Origin: Cupriavidus basilensis
Lineage (GTDB): Bacteria > Pseudomonadota > Gammaproteobacteria > Burkholderiales > Burkholderiaceae
Assembly: GCF_000876015.1 (NCBI RefSeq)
Contig: NZ_BBQM01000015.1
Coordinates: 62,001 to 126,000, forward strand
Length of the DNA: 64,000 bases
Direction: 5' to 3'
Position numbers and translations under genes: made by a program. Position 1 is the first letter of the stretch; each line of letters starts with the position of its first letter. Below, piece after piece: positions 38,125-46,537 of this stretch. Under the pieces are notes generated by a model, which was not told the origin of the DNA, did no database searches, and saw only the letters and a list, made by a program, of their open reading frames with translations.

Positions 38125-40152
38125 ATGAACCTCGGAACACCCGGTGCATCGCTGCGCCCGCTGATGCACGACACCGCGCTGCATCTCGCCCTGCTTTCCC
38201 ACGGCGCGCAACTGCCGCCCATTCACGTCTGGCGCGCGCGCTGCGCCGGCCTTGCCGAAACGCTGGCGCAGGCGCTGCGGGACCGCGGCTACGCCGAGGC
38301 CGCGGTGAGCGAGATCGGCCTGGCGCACTGCGTGCTGCTCGACGAGGTGACGCTGCGCGGCCTGCCGCCGGGCCAGCGCGACGACTGGATGCGCGAGACG
38401 CTGCAGGCGCGCTTTCACGCGGCGCAGGACGGCACCAGCCGCGTGCGCGTGCGCATCGAGGCGCTGCTGAACTCGGCGGCGCCGTCGCCGGCGCTGCTGG
38501 ACTGGTATGACCTCGTGCTCGAACTCGGTTTCCTGGCAGGGCGCGACCTGCGGCAGGCGTACCGCCGCCGCCTGGCGGCGGCCGCGGGGCGGCACCCGGA
38601 AGAGACGGCCGGCGCGCGGGCGGAACCGGACGGCGGCGCAGGCGCGCCGGAGCAGGCCGCGGCCGACGGCCGCGAGCTGCCGGTCGTCCTGGTGCTCGGC
38701 CCCTACGCGGGCGCGCTGTTCGCGCGCGAGGCGTCCCGCGCCACACTGCGGCGCGACGACCGCGCGGTGTGGCTGCGCGTCGATACGCCCGCGCAACTGG
38801 CCGAGACGATGGCCAAGGTCAAGGCCTCGCGCGGCCGTTTCCCCGACGCGGCGCTGATTCCCGTGCTGCCCGAAGGCGACGACGAGGCGACGCTGCGGCG
38901 CGAGTTCGCGCAGTGGCAGCACGTGCTGGCGACCGCGCTGTGCCATCCCGGATGCGTGCTGCCCTGCTATCTCGCGGTGTATGCCTGCCTGGGCCCGCTC
39001 GGCGCGCAGGCGCCGGCGCCGCGGGAGCCGCGATGGTTCGGCGATGCCGTCGATTTCGGCGCGCCGGTCCTGGCCGGCACCGGCCACGTCCGCGAGCGCT
39101 TGCGGGCGCTGCGCGCGCAACTGGAGCAGGCGCCGCCGCACGGCAGCGCCGCGCGCGGCGCGCTGGGGCTGGCGGTGTTCGAGTGGCTCGACGCCGCGGC
39201 GCTGCTGTCCTCGCTGTCGTCGCTGGCGAACACCGCGCCGCTGGCGCTGCAGGGCCTGCTGCTGGCCGACCTGGCGCAGACGCCGGTGCGGCCCGGCGCG
39301 TGGTCGCGCTGGCTGGTCGGCCGCACCGGCATGCAGCCGCGCCTGACGACGCCGGCGACCGGGCCGCTGCCGGTGCCCGTGCCGGTCGGGCAGCCGCTGC
39401 CGGCGGCGGCGCCGGTGGCCGCACCCGCGCCCGCGATGGTTCCCGAGGCGGCATTCGAGGCGGAATTCGAGGCGCCGCCGGCGCAAGCGTTCCACGCCGT
39501 GCTGACGCCGCTGGCCGCCACCACGGCGCCGGCCGCGAGGTCCGCTGCGCCGCCGCCGCACAGCCGCGCGCGCCCGTGGCCGCACCGGCGGCCGCTGCTG
39601 CTGGCAACCGCGACGCTGGCCTTCGGGCTGGGCATCGCGGCATGGGCGAATCATCAGGCCATCCTGCGTGCCTTCCCCGGCCTGTATGCCTACTGGCACA
39701 CAGGCGAGGAACATGGCGACGGTACTTCGGCGGCGCTGGCGCCGCTGGACCGCGCGCTGGACGAACTGGCGTCGCGCCTTCCGTCCCAGCCCGCGGTGCG
39801 CATCGACAGCCTGTCGCTGTTCGACAGCGGCAAGGCGACGTTCGCGCCGGGCGCCGCGCGGCGCGACCTGCAGGACGTGCTGGACCGCATCCGCGCGACG
39901 CCCGGCCAGCGCATCCTGATCGCCGGGCACGCCGATGGCGAAGGCTCGGCCCAGGCGAACTTCGTGCTGTCGGAAGCGCGCGCGCGGGCGATTCGCGACT
40001 GGTTCGTCGCGCAGGGCCCCCTGCCCGTCACGCGCTTCGCCATCCAGGGCTACGGCGACACGCGCCCGGTGGCCGACAACCGCAGCGCGGCAGGCCGCGC
40101 GCAGAACCGCCGCGTGGACATCTTCTTCGTTCCCGAGAGCGCGGCGCGGTAA
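38125..40152 (+). CDS. DotU-like/OmpA fusion protein with degenerate G-like middle domain
   Basis: A 675-residue inner-membrane protein of unusual make-up. Residues 1-155 match the TssL/DotU fold (CVLLDEVTLRG ... LLDWYDLVLELGFLAGRDL aligns with the DotU signature in the TssL at 45192). Residues 190-430 (VVLVLGPYAGALFAREA, FPDAALIPVLPEGDDEATL, LPCYLAVYACLGPL) recall the G domain of TssM but have no Walker A lysine. A Pro/Ala linker, one membrane helix (about 490-508) and a C-terminal OmpA-like peptidoglycan-binding domain (558-675; AGHADGEGSAQANFVLSEARA) follow. It sits in the fimbrial operon. It could anchor or modify the T6SS membrane complex; the role is unproven. Confidence 0.8.
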   Translation: MNLGTPGASLRPLMHDTALHLALLSHGAQLPPIHVWRARCAGLAETLAQALRDRGYAEAAVSEIGLAHCVLLDEVTLRGLPPGQRDDWMRETLQARFHAAQDGTSRVRVRIEALLNSAAPSPALLDWYDLVLELGFLAGRDLRQAYRRRLAAAAGRHPEETAGARAEPDGGAGAPEQAAADGRELPVVLVLGPYAGALFAREASRATLRRDDRAVWLRVDTPAQLAETMAKVKASRGRFPDAALIPVLPEGDDEATLRREFAQWQHVLATALCHPGCVLPCYLAVYACLGPLGAQAPAPREPRWFGDAVDFGAPVLAGTGHVRERLRALRAQLEQAPPHGSAARGALGLAVFEWLDAAALLSSLSSLANTAPLALQGLLLADLAQTPVRPGAWSRWLVGRTGMQPRLTTPATGPLPVPVPVGQPLPAAAPVAAPAPAMVPEAAFEAEFEAPPAQAFHAVLTPLAATTAPAARSAAPPPHSRARPWPHRRPLLLATATLAFGLGIAAWANHQAILRAFPGLYAYWHTGEEHGDGTSAALAPLDRALDELASRLPSQPAVRIDSLSLFDSGKATFAPGAARRDLQDVLDRIRATPGQRILIAGHADGEGSAQANFVLSEARARAIRDWFVAQGPLPVTRFAIQGYGDTRPVADNRSAAGRAQNRRVDIFFVPESAAR

Positions 40153-40397
40153 GCCGTTGCGCCCGGCACTTCACGCGCCGCGCCGCCCCGGCGCGCGCGT
40201 GGTCCGGCGCCAGGAGCAGCGTCGTCATCTTCATTTTCACGGCGTCAATAAATTCAGAGTCGAAAGCCATTTTTCGAACAATTCCCATATAAGCGGTACA
40301 ACCAAACACGTAGCATTGCGACTGGTTTTATTGGGAATTCTAAAAACGAAGAATTTTTCAATAGATTTTTACCAAAAGACATAAGGCTGGAGAGTTC
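40153..40397. promoter_or_regulatory. AT-rich T6SS promoter region with inverted repeat
   Basis: The 245 bp before tssB turn strongly AT-rich from 40230 on. AATTCCCA (40280-40287) and TGGGAATT (40332-40339) form an inverted repeat with 44 bp between arms, and near-matching TATAA/TTATT flanks. No clear sigma54 (-24/-12) signature was found. This is the likely start point of the main T6SS operon. Confidence 0.5.
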
Positions 40398-40940
40398 ATG
40401 TCTGTCATTTCAAACAGTTCACAGAAATTCATCGCGCGCAACCGCGCGCCGCGCGTCCAGATCGAGTACGACGTCGAGATCTACGGCTCGGAGAAGAAGG
40501 TCGAGCTTCCGTTCGTGATGGGCGTCCTGGCGGACCTCTCGGGGAAGCCGCTGGAGGCGCTGCCCGCCGTCAGCGACCGCAAGTTCTTCAACATCGACAT
40601 CGACAACTTCGACGAGCGCATGAAGGCCATGCAGCCGCGCGTGGCGTTCTCGGTGCCGAATACGCTGACCGGTGACGGCCAGATGATGGTCGACATGACC
40701 TTCGAGAGCATGGAGGATTTCTCTCCCGCGGCCATCGCCAGGAAGGTCGACGCGCTGGCGCAACTGCTGGATGCGCGCACGCAGCTGGCCAACCTGCAGA
40801 CCTACATGGACGGCAAGTCCGGCGCCGAGAACCTGGTCAGCAAGGTCCTCAAGGACCCGGCGCTGCTCAGCGCGCTGGCCAAGGCGCCCAAGCCCGAAAC
40901 GGAAAAGAAAGGCGCTGCCGCACCGGCGGAAAAACGCTGA
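40398..40940 (+). CDS. tssB: T6SS contractile sheath small subunit TssB
   Basis: A 180-residue TssB/VipA/ImpB protein that pairs with TssC to form the contractile sheath. Seen: SSQKFIARNRAPRVQIEYDVEIYG, PFVMGVLADLSGK, KFFNIDIDNFDERMKAM and an acidic/helical C-terminus with LQTYMDGKSGAENLVSKVL, followed by a KPETEKKGAAAP tail. ATG 40398 follows GGAG by six bases. It is the first gene of the T6SS operon. Confidence 0.97.
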   Translation: MSVISNSSQKFIARNRAPRVQIEYDVEIYGSEKKVELPFVMGVLADLSGKPLEALPAVSDRKFFNIDIDNFDERMKAMQPRVAFSVPNTLTGDGQMMVDMTFESMEDFSPAAIARKVDALAQLLDARTQLANLQTYMDGKSGAENLVSKVLKDPALLSALAKAPKPETEKKGAAAPAEKR

Positions 40941-40989
40941 TTTTCGTTGAAGGAAAAGATTGAATCTGGACTAGTCCACAGGAGTAGAA

Positions 40990-42489
40990 ATGGCTGTACG
41001 TGAATCACAATCCCGGTCCGCCGAGGCGACGCTCGCCACGCAACCGGATTTCAATGCCTTGCTGTCGCGCGAATTCAAGCCGAAGACCGAGCAGGCGCGC
41101 GAAGCGGTGGAAGGCGCGGTCAAGACGCTGGCCGAGCAGGCCCTGGCCAACTCGATCACGATGTCCGATGACGCCTACAAGAGCATCGAGGCGATCATCG
41201 GCGAGATCGACCGCAAGCTGTCCGAGCAGATCAACCTGATCCTGCATCACGAAGACTTCCAGAAGCTGGAGAGCGCGTGGCGCGGCCTGCACCACCTCGT
41301 CACCAACACCGAGACCGACGAGAAGCTGAAGATCCGCTTCATGGACGTGTCCAAGGACGACCTGCGCCGCACCATGAAGCGCTACAAGGGCGTGGCCTGG
41401 GACCAGAGCCCGTTCTTCAAGCAGATCTACGAAGAGGAATACGGCCAGCTCGGCGGCGAGCCCTATGGTTGCCTGGTGGCCGACTACTACTTCGATCACA
41501 CCCCGCCCGACGTGGACCTGCTCGGCTCGATCGCCAAGGTGGCCGCCGCCGCGCACGCGCCGTTCATCACCGGCGCCTCGCCGTCGGTGCTGCAGATGGA
41601 TTCGTGGCAGGAACTGGCGAACCCGCGCGACCTGACCAAGATCTTCACGCAGAACCTCGAGTACGCGCCGTGGAACTCGCTGCGCAATTCGGAGGACGCG
41701 CGCTACATCGGCCTGGCCATGCCGCGCTTCCTGTCGCGCCTGCCCTACGGCATCAAGACCAACCCGGTCGACGAGTTCGGCTTCGAGGAATCGACCGACG
41801 GCGCCGACCACCGCAAGTACGCGTGGTCCAATGCCGCCTACGCGATGGCGGTCAACATCAACCGCTCGTTCAAGCACTATGGCTGGTGCACGCTGATCCG
41901 CGGCGTGGAGAGAGGCGGCGTGGTGGAGAACCTGCCGTGCCACACGTTCCCGACCGACGACGGCGGCGTGGACATGAAGTGCCCGACCGAGATCGCCATC
42001 TCGGACCGCCGCGAGGCGGAGCTGGCCAAGAACGGCTTCATCCCGCTGATCCACCGCAAGAACACCGACTACGCCGCGTTCATCGGCGCGCAATCGCTGC
42101 AGAAGCCCGCCGAATACTACGACGCGGACGCCACGGCCAACGCCAACCTGTCGGCGCGCCTGCCGTACCTGTTCGCCTGCTCGCGCTTCGCGCACTACCT
42201 GAAGTGCATCGTGCGCGACAAGATCGGCTCGTTCAAGGAACGCAGCGACATGCAGACGTGGCTCAACGAATGGGTCATGAACTACGTCGACGCCGATCCC
42301 GGCAATTCCTCGCAGGACACCAAGGCGCGCCGCCCGCTCGCGGCCGCGGAAGTGGTCGTGGAGGACGTGGAGGGCAACCCGGGCTACTACCAGGCCAAGT
42401 TCTTCCTGCGCCCGCACTTCCAGCTCGAAGGCCTGACGGTATCGCTGCGCCTCGTCGCCAAGCTGCCTTCGGTCAAGGAAGCCGCCTGA
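40990..42489 (+). CDS. tssC: T6SS contractile sheath large subunit TssC
   Basis: A 499-residue TssC/VipB/ImpC. Its length and motifs such as LIRGVERGGVVENLPCHTFP, CPTEIAISDRREAELAKNGF and CSRFAHYLKCIVRDKIGSF are those of the family. The start after ACAGGAG is well placed, 49 bp downstream of tssB. Two stem-loops lie beyond its stop. Confidence 0.97.
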   Translation: MAVRESQSRSAEATLATQPDFNALLSREFKPKTEQAREAVEGAVKTLAEQALANSITMSDDAYKSIEAIIGEIDRKLSEQINLILHHEDFQKLESAWRGLHHLVTNTETDEKLKIRFMDVSKDDLRRTMKRYKGVAWDQSPFFKQIYEEEYGQLGGEPYGCLVADYYFDHTPPDVDLLGSIAKVAAAAHAPFITGASPSVLQMDSWQELANPRDLTKIFTQNLEYAPWNSLRNSEDARYIGLAMPRFLSRLPYGIKTNPVDEFGFEESTDGADHRKYAWSNAAYAMAVNINRSFKHYGWCTLIRGVERGGVVENLPCHTFPTDDGGVDMKCPTEIAISDRREAELAKNGFIPLIHRKNTDYAAFIGAQSLQKPAEYYDADATANANLSARLPYLFACSRFAHYLKCIVRDKIGSFKERSDMQTWLNEWVMNYVDADPGNSSQDTKARRPLAAAEVVVEDVEGNPGYYQAKFFLRPHFQLEGLTVSLRLVAKLPSVKEAA

Positions 42490-42494
42490 CGCCC

Positions 42495-42611
42495 GGCCGT
42501 GCCGCCGCGGCACGGCCACCCCACACACACGATGCGAGGCCGCGGCCGGGCGCGGCCTGCCGCGCGGTCCCGGCCGGCATCAAGGCATGCGGGGCGGCCT
42601 GACGGCCGCCC
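42495..42611 (+). other. Two stem-loops in the tssC-hcp gap
   Basis: GGCCGTGCC-GCCGC-GGCACGGCC (42495-42517) and GGGCGGCC-TGAC-GGCCGCCC (42592-42611) lie in the 203-bp gap. Without T-runs they look like RNA processing or stabilising structures at the ends of the tssBC and hcp messages. Confidence 0.45.
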
Positions 42612-42692
42612 GGCCGAGCGACGGGCAGGCGCTCGTGAAACATCCCTGCCTGCCTCAACGCATTGTTAACCGAGAACGTAAGGAGTATTGCC

Positions 42693-43175
42693 ATGTCGCA
42701 CGACATCTTCCTCAAGATCAACGGCATTGATGGTGAAGCGGAAGACGCCACGCACAAGGGCGAAATCGAAGTCTTGAGCTGGGCATGGAACGTGTCCCAG
42801 CAGTCGAACATGCATCTGGGTTCGGGTGGCGGCGCCGGCAAGGCGACCGTGGACGATCTGCAGTTCGAGCATTACATCGACCGTGCCAGCCCCAACCTGA
42901 TCCAGTACTGCCTGCTGGGCAAGCATATCGACGAAGCCAAGCTGGTGGTCCGCAAGGCCGGCGGCAACCCGCTCGAGTACATCAAGCTGACCATGAGCGA
43001 CGTGCTGGTGACCCAGGTGAGCCCGTCCGGCGTCGCCACCGGCGAATCGCGTCCGCGTGAAAGCGTGCGCCTGTCGTTCTCGCGCCTGAAGCAGGAATAC
43101 GTGGTGCAGAACGCCCAGGGCGGCAGCGGCGGCGCGATCACCGCAACGTTCGACGTCAAGAAGAACGCAGCCTAA
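42693..43175 (+). CDS. hcp: T6SS inner tube protein Hcp
   Basis: A 160-residue Hcp (TssD). ATG 42693 follows AAGGAG. MSHDIFLKINGIDGEAEDATHKGEIEVLSW and the later VLVTQVSPSGVATGESRPRESVRLSFSRL fit the family, which forms hexameric rings stacked in the tube and carries small effectors. Stem-loops before and after the gene may allow it to be expressed at a higher level than the sheath genes. Confidence 0.97.
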   Translation: MSHDIFLKINGIDGEAEDATHKGEIEVLSWAWNVSQQSNMHLGSGGGAGKATVDDLQFEHYIDRASPNLIQYCLLGKHIDEAKLVVRKAGGNPLEYIKLTMSDVLVTQVSPSGVATGESRPRESVRLSFSRLKQEYVVQNAQGGSGGAITATFDVKKNAA

Positions 43176-43200
43176 CCCCCGACGCCGGTTTTCCGGAAGA

Positions 43201-43227
43201 GGGCTCCGCCGCGCCGCGGCGGAGCCC
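43201..43227 (+). terminator. Stem-loop after hcp
   Basis: A perfect 12-bp stem GGGCTCCGCCGC / GCGGCGGAGCCC with loop GCC, 25 bp after the hcp stop. It lacks a T-run, so termination would be partial or factor-dependent, leaving read-through into tssJ. Confidence 0.55.
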
Positions 43228-43297
43228 GAGGCTGCTGACCGGAGCGCCCGCGCGGCGGGCGGTGCGGCCAGCGGTCCTCCCCGACATGATCATCCAG

Positions 43298-43840
43298 ATG
43301 CCTTCTCGACTTTCCTCCCGGCGCATGACGCGGCGCGCGGCCACCCGGTGGCTCGCGTCGGGGACGCTATGCCTGCTTCTGCCCGCCTGCGGCAGCCTGC
43401 CCCAGCCGCGCAAGGAGCGGGCGGACCTGCACGTGCGGATCAAGTCGGGCGAAGGCACGAATCCGGACGACAAGGGGCGCCCGGCGCCCGTCATGGTGCG
43501 GATCTACGAACTGAAATCGGCGACGGCGTTCGAGAACGCCGACTTCTTCACGCTGCACAACGACAGCAGGAAGGTGCTCGGCGAAGACGCGCTGGCGATG
43601 GACGAATTCATCCTCCGCCCCGGCGACACGCGCGACATCCGCCGGCGCGCCAATCCCGCCACCGTGGCGATCGGCGTGCTGGCCGCCTACCGCGAGCTGG
43701 GCAAATCCGTATGGCGCGCGGTCTACCAGGCGCCGCCGGTGCCCGAGGAAGGCTGGTACCGGGCGGTCATGCCGCGCACCAAGGTCAGGCTGAACGTCGA
43801 TATCGGCCAGCAGGCCATTCTGGTTACTGAATTGGATTAG
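43298..43840 (+). CDS. tssJ: T6SS outer-membrane lipoprotein TssJ
   Basis: About 180 residues with a lipoprotein signal: basic SRRMTRRAATRW, then LASGTLCLLLPAC, with the lipobox cysteine. The mature part (ADLHVRIKSGEGTNPDDKGRP, VMVRIYELKSATAFENADFF) is the TssJ transthyretin-like domain that binds TssM. No clear ribosome site marks the start; ATG 43286, 43298 and 43325 are all possible. It is followed after 5 bp by tssK. Confidence 0.93.
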   Translation: MPSRLSSRRMTRRAATRWLASGTLCLLLPACGSLPQPRKERADLHVRIKSGEGTNPDDKGRPAPVMVRIYELKSATAFENADFFTLHNDSRKVLGEDALAMDEFILRPGDTRDIRRRANPATVAIGVLAAYRELGKSVWRAVYQAPPVPEEGWYRAVMPRTKVRLNVDIGQQAILVTELD

Positions 43841-43845
43841 TTGCA

Positions 43846-45195
43846 ATGAGTTGGCATAACAAAGTCGTCTGGAGCGAAGGGCTGTTTCTCCTTCCCCAGC
43901 TGTTTCAGCAGCAGGAACGCTATTTCGAGCACTTCGCGCACAAGCGCGCGGCCGTGCTCGGCCCGTTCTTCTGGGGCTTCGGCCAGTACGAGATCGACCA
44001 GGAATCGCTGTCGTTCGGCAAGCTCGTGTTCAAGAACGGCACGGGCGTGTTCCCGGACGGCACGCCGTTCGACGTGCCCGGCCACACGCCGCCGCCGCCG
44101 CCGCTGACCATCGGGCCCGAGCACCAGGAGCAGATGATCTACCTGGCGGTGCCGCTGCGCCTGCCCAACACCGAGGAAACCGCGTTCGACGAGCAGCCCG
44201 GCTCGCTGGCGCGCTATGCCGCCTTCGAGAACGAGCTGCGCGACAGCAACGCGATCGGCCAGGGCCCGAAGCCGGTCCAGCTGGCCAACCTGCGCCTGCG
44301 CCTGCTGCCGGAGAAGGAGCTGACCCAGTCGTGGATCGGCATCGCGCTCACGCGCGTCAAGGCGCTGCGCGCGGACGGCTCGGTGACGCTGCACGACACC
44401 GACCACATCCCGCCGGTCTGTCACTACGGCGCGAATCCGCTGCTGCGCGAATGGGCCACGCAACTGCATGGCCTGGCCAAGCTGCGCGCCGACGCGCTCG
44501 CGGCCCGCCTGTCTGGCGGCGACGGTCGCGCCGGCGCCGCCGCGGAAGTGGCCGACTACCTGCTGCTGCAGGTGCTCAACCGCTACGAGCCGCTGCTCGA
44601 GCACGTCTGCCGCATCCGCGAGACGCCGCCGGCGACGCTGTACCGCGAGCTGGCCATGCTGGCCGGCGAGCTGTCGACCTTCGTGCGCCCGCAGACGCGC
44701 CGTCCGCTGCCCACGCCGGGCTACGACCACGCGCAGCTATACCGCAGCATCCGGCCGCTGGTCGACGAGGTCCACTACCTGCTCAACCAGGTCCTGATCC
44801 GCGGCGCGCAGCCGATCCCGCTGACCGAGCAGCCGCACGGCATCCGCGTGGCCACCATGCTGCCGGCCGATCTCGCGGGCTACTCCAGCCTGGTGCTCGC
44901 GGTCGGCGCGCAGATGTCGCCCGACGTGCTGCAGCAGCAGTTCGCGGCGCAGACCAAGATCAGCCAGCCGCAGCGCCTGCCCGAGCTCATCCGTTCGCAC
45001 CTGCCGGGCCTTACGCTGCTGCCGCTGCCGGTGCCGCCGCGCCAGATTCCGTTCAATTCCAGCTTCATCTACTACGAGCTGTCGCGCAGCGGGCCGTTCT
45101 GGGAGCAGATCGCGCAGCAGGGCGGCCTCGCCATGCACATCGCCGGCCGCTTCCCCGAGCTCAAGCTCGAACTGTGGGGAGTGCGTCATAAATGA
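43846..45195 (+). CDS. tssK: T6SS baseplate subunit TssK
   Basis: A 449-residue TssK, which joins the baseplate to the membrane complex. MSWHNKVVWSEGLFLLPQLFQQQERY at the N-terminus is diagnostic, with LRIRGAQPIPLTEQPHG-like segment in the second half and a C-terminus PFNSSFIYYELSRSGPFW. Its final codon overlaps the tssL start (ATGA). Confidence 0.96.
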   Translation: MSWHNKVVWSEGLFLLPQLFQQQERYFEHFAHKRAAVLGPFFWGFGQYEIDQESLSFGKLVFKNGTGVFPDGTPFDVPGHTPPPPPLTIGPEHQEQMIYLAVPLRLPNTEETAFDEQPGSLARYAAFENELRDSNAIGQGPKPVQLANLRLRLLPEKELTQSWIGIALTRVKALRADGSVTLHDTDHIPPVCHYGANPLLREWATQLHGLAKLRADALAARLSGGDGRAGAAAEVADYLLLQVLNRYEPLLEHVCRIRETPPATLYRELAMLAGELSTFVRPQTRRPLPTPGYDHAQLYRSIRPLVDEVHYLLNQVLIRGAQPIPLTEQPHGIRVATMLPADLAGYSSLVLAVGAQMSPDVLQQQFAAQTKISQPQRLPELIRSHLPGLTLLPLPVPPRQIPFNSSFIYYELSRSGPFWEQIAQQGGLAMHIAGRFPELKLELWGVRHK

Positions 45196-46523
45196 GCTCG
45201 GCCACGTTCGATGACGGCGCGTTCGATTTCCTGTCCGATGCCGCCGCCAGCGCCGGCGCGGACGCCGGCCTGCTGCCCGGGATGGCGCGGCCCGCTTCTG
45301 GCACCCTCGGCACCCTCGGCGCGCCGGAAGCGCCCGAAGGCGACGGCGCGTTCGACCTGCCCGTCGACATCCCGGCGCGGCTGGCGGCGGTGCGCGCGGC
45401 CGCGAACCCGCTGCTCGAGGCTGCCCATCCGCTGCTGCGGGCGCTGGCCGACATGCCGGCTGCGCTCGATTCGTCGGACGCCGTGGCCAGCCTGCGCACC
45501 CTGCTGGTGCGCGAGGTCAGCGTGTTCCAGAAGCTGTGCGAGAAGGCCGACCTGCCGTGGAAGCACATGGCGGTGGTGCGCTACTGCCTGTGCACCGCGC
45601 TCGACGAAGCCGCCAACCGCACGCGCTGGGGCGGCGGCGGCGTGTGGGCCGCGCAGAGCCTGCTGATCACGTTCGAGGGCGAGGTCGACGGCGGCGAGAA
45701 GTTCTTCCTGCTGATCGGCCGCATGGCGACCGACCCGCAGGAATACGTCGACATCCTGGAGATCCTCTATCGCGTGCTCGGCCTGGGCTTCGAGGGGCGC
45801 TACAGCGTGGTCGCCGACGGCCGCCGCCATCTCGAGCAGATACGCCAGCGCCTGTGGACGCTGATCGCCGGCGCGCGCGACGCCCTCCAGCATGAGCTGT
45901 CGCCGCACTGGCGCGGCGCGCAGGCCGGCAAGCTGCCGTTCCTGCGCAGCGTGCCGGTGTGGGCCACGGCCGCGTGCGCGGTGCTGTTCCTGTTCGGCCT
46001 GTTCGCGTTCTACCAATACCACCTGCTGTCGCAGCGCAACGCGCTGGCCGCGCGCATTCTCGCCATCGGCAAGGAGGCACCGGCCGTGCCGGCGCAGCGC
46101 CTGCGCCTGTCGATCCTGCTCAAGCAGGAAATCGCGCGCGGGCTGCTGACCGTGGCCGAGGACGAGCGCCGCAGCGTGGTGGTGTTCCGCGGCGATGCCA
46201 TGTTCGTGTCCGGTCAGGCCCGGGTGCGCCAGGAGATCGACCCGATCCTGGTCAAGGTGGCGCAGGAGGTGGCGCGCGTGGGCGGCCGCGTGACCGTGAC
46301 CGGCCATACTGACAACCAGCGCATCCGCAGCGCGGAGTTTCCCAACAACCAGGTGCTTTCCGAGAAGCGCGCGGCCTACGTCGCGCAGATTCTGCAGGCC
46401 CACGGCACCCCCGCCAGCCGCATCCAGGCGGTCGGCCGGGGCGATTCGCAACCGGTCGCCGACAACGCCACCGCTGAAACCCGCGCGCGCAATCGCCGCG
46501 TGGAAATCACGGTGACGCTGTAG
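45192..46523 (+). CDS. tssL: T6SS inner-membrane protein TssL with OmpA domain
   Basis: A 443-residue DotU-family protein. The cytoplasmic DotU domain (about 60-245; YCLCTALDEAANRTRWG) is followed by one transmembrane helix (about 252-275; WATAACAVLFLFGLFAFYQY) and a periplasmic OmpA/peptidoglycan-binding domain (about 345-443; VTVTGHTDNQRIRSAEF, NRRVEITVTL). This extended TssL binds peptidoglycan directly. It overlaps tssK and precedes tssM. A second DotU/OmpA gene sits at 38125. Confidence 0.96.
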   Translation: MSSATFDDGAFDFLSDAAASAGADAGLLPGMARPASGTLGTLGAPEAPEGDGAFDLPVDIPARLAAVRAAANPLLEAAHPLLRALADMPAALDSSDAVASLRTLLVREVSVFQKLCEKADLPWKHMAVVRYCLCTALDEAANRTRWGGGGVWAAQSLLITFEGEVDGGEKFFLLIGRMATDPQEYVDILEILYRVLGLGFEGRYSVVADGRRHLEQIRQRLWTLIAGARDALQHELSPHWRGAQAGKLPFLRSVPVWATAACAVLFLFGLFAFYQYHLLSQRNALAARILAIGKEAPAVPAQRLRLSILLKQEIARGLLTVAEDERRSVVVFRGDAMFVSGQARVRQEIDPILVKVAQEVARVGGRVTVTGHTDNQRIRSAEFPNNQVLSEKRAAYVAQILQAHGTPASRIQAVGRGDSQPVADNATAETRARNRRVEITVTL

Positions 46524-46537
46524 CGACGGAGCCCGCC

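Noticed and set aside
38125..40152. Simple duplicate of tssL
   Set aside because: It is over 230 residues longer than the TssL at 45192 and has an extra middle domain.
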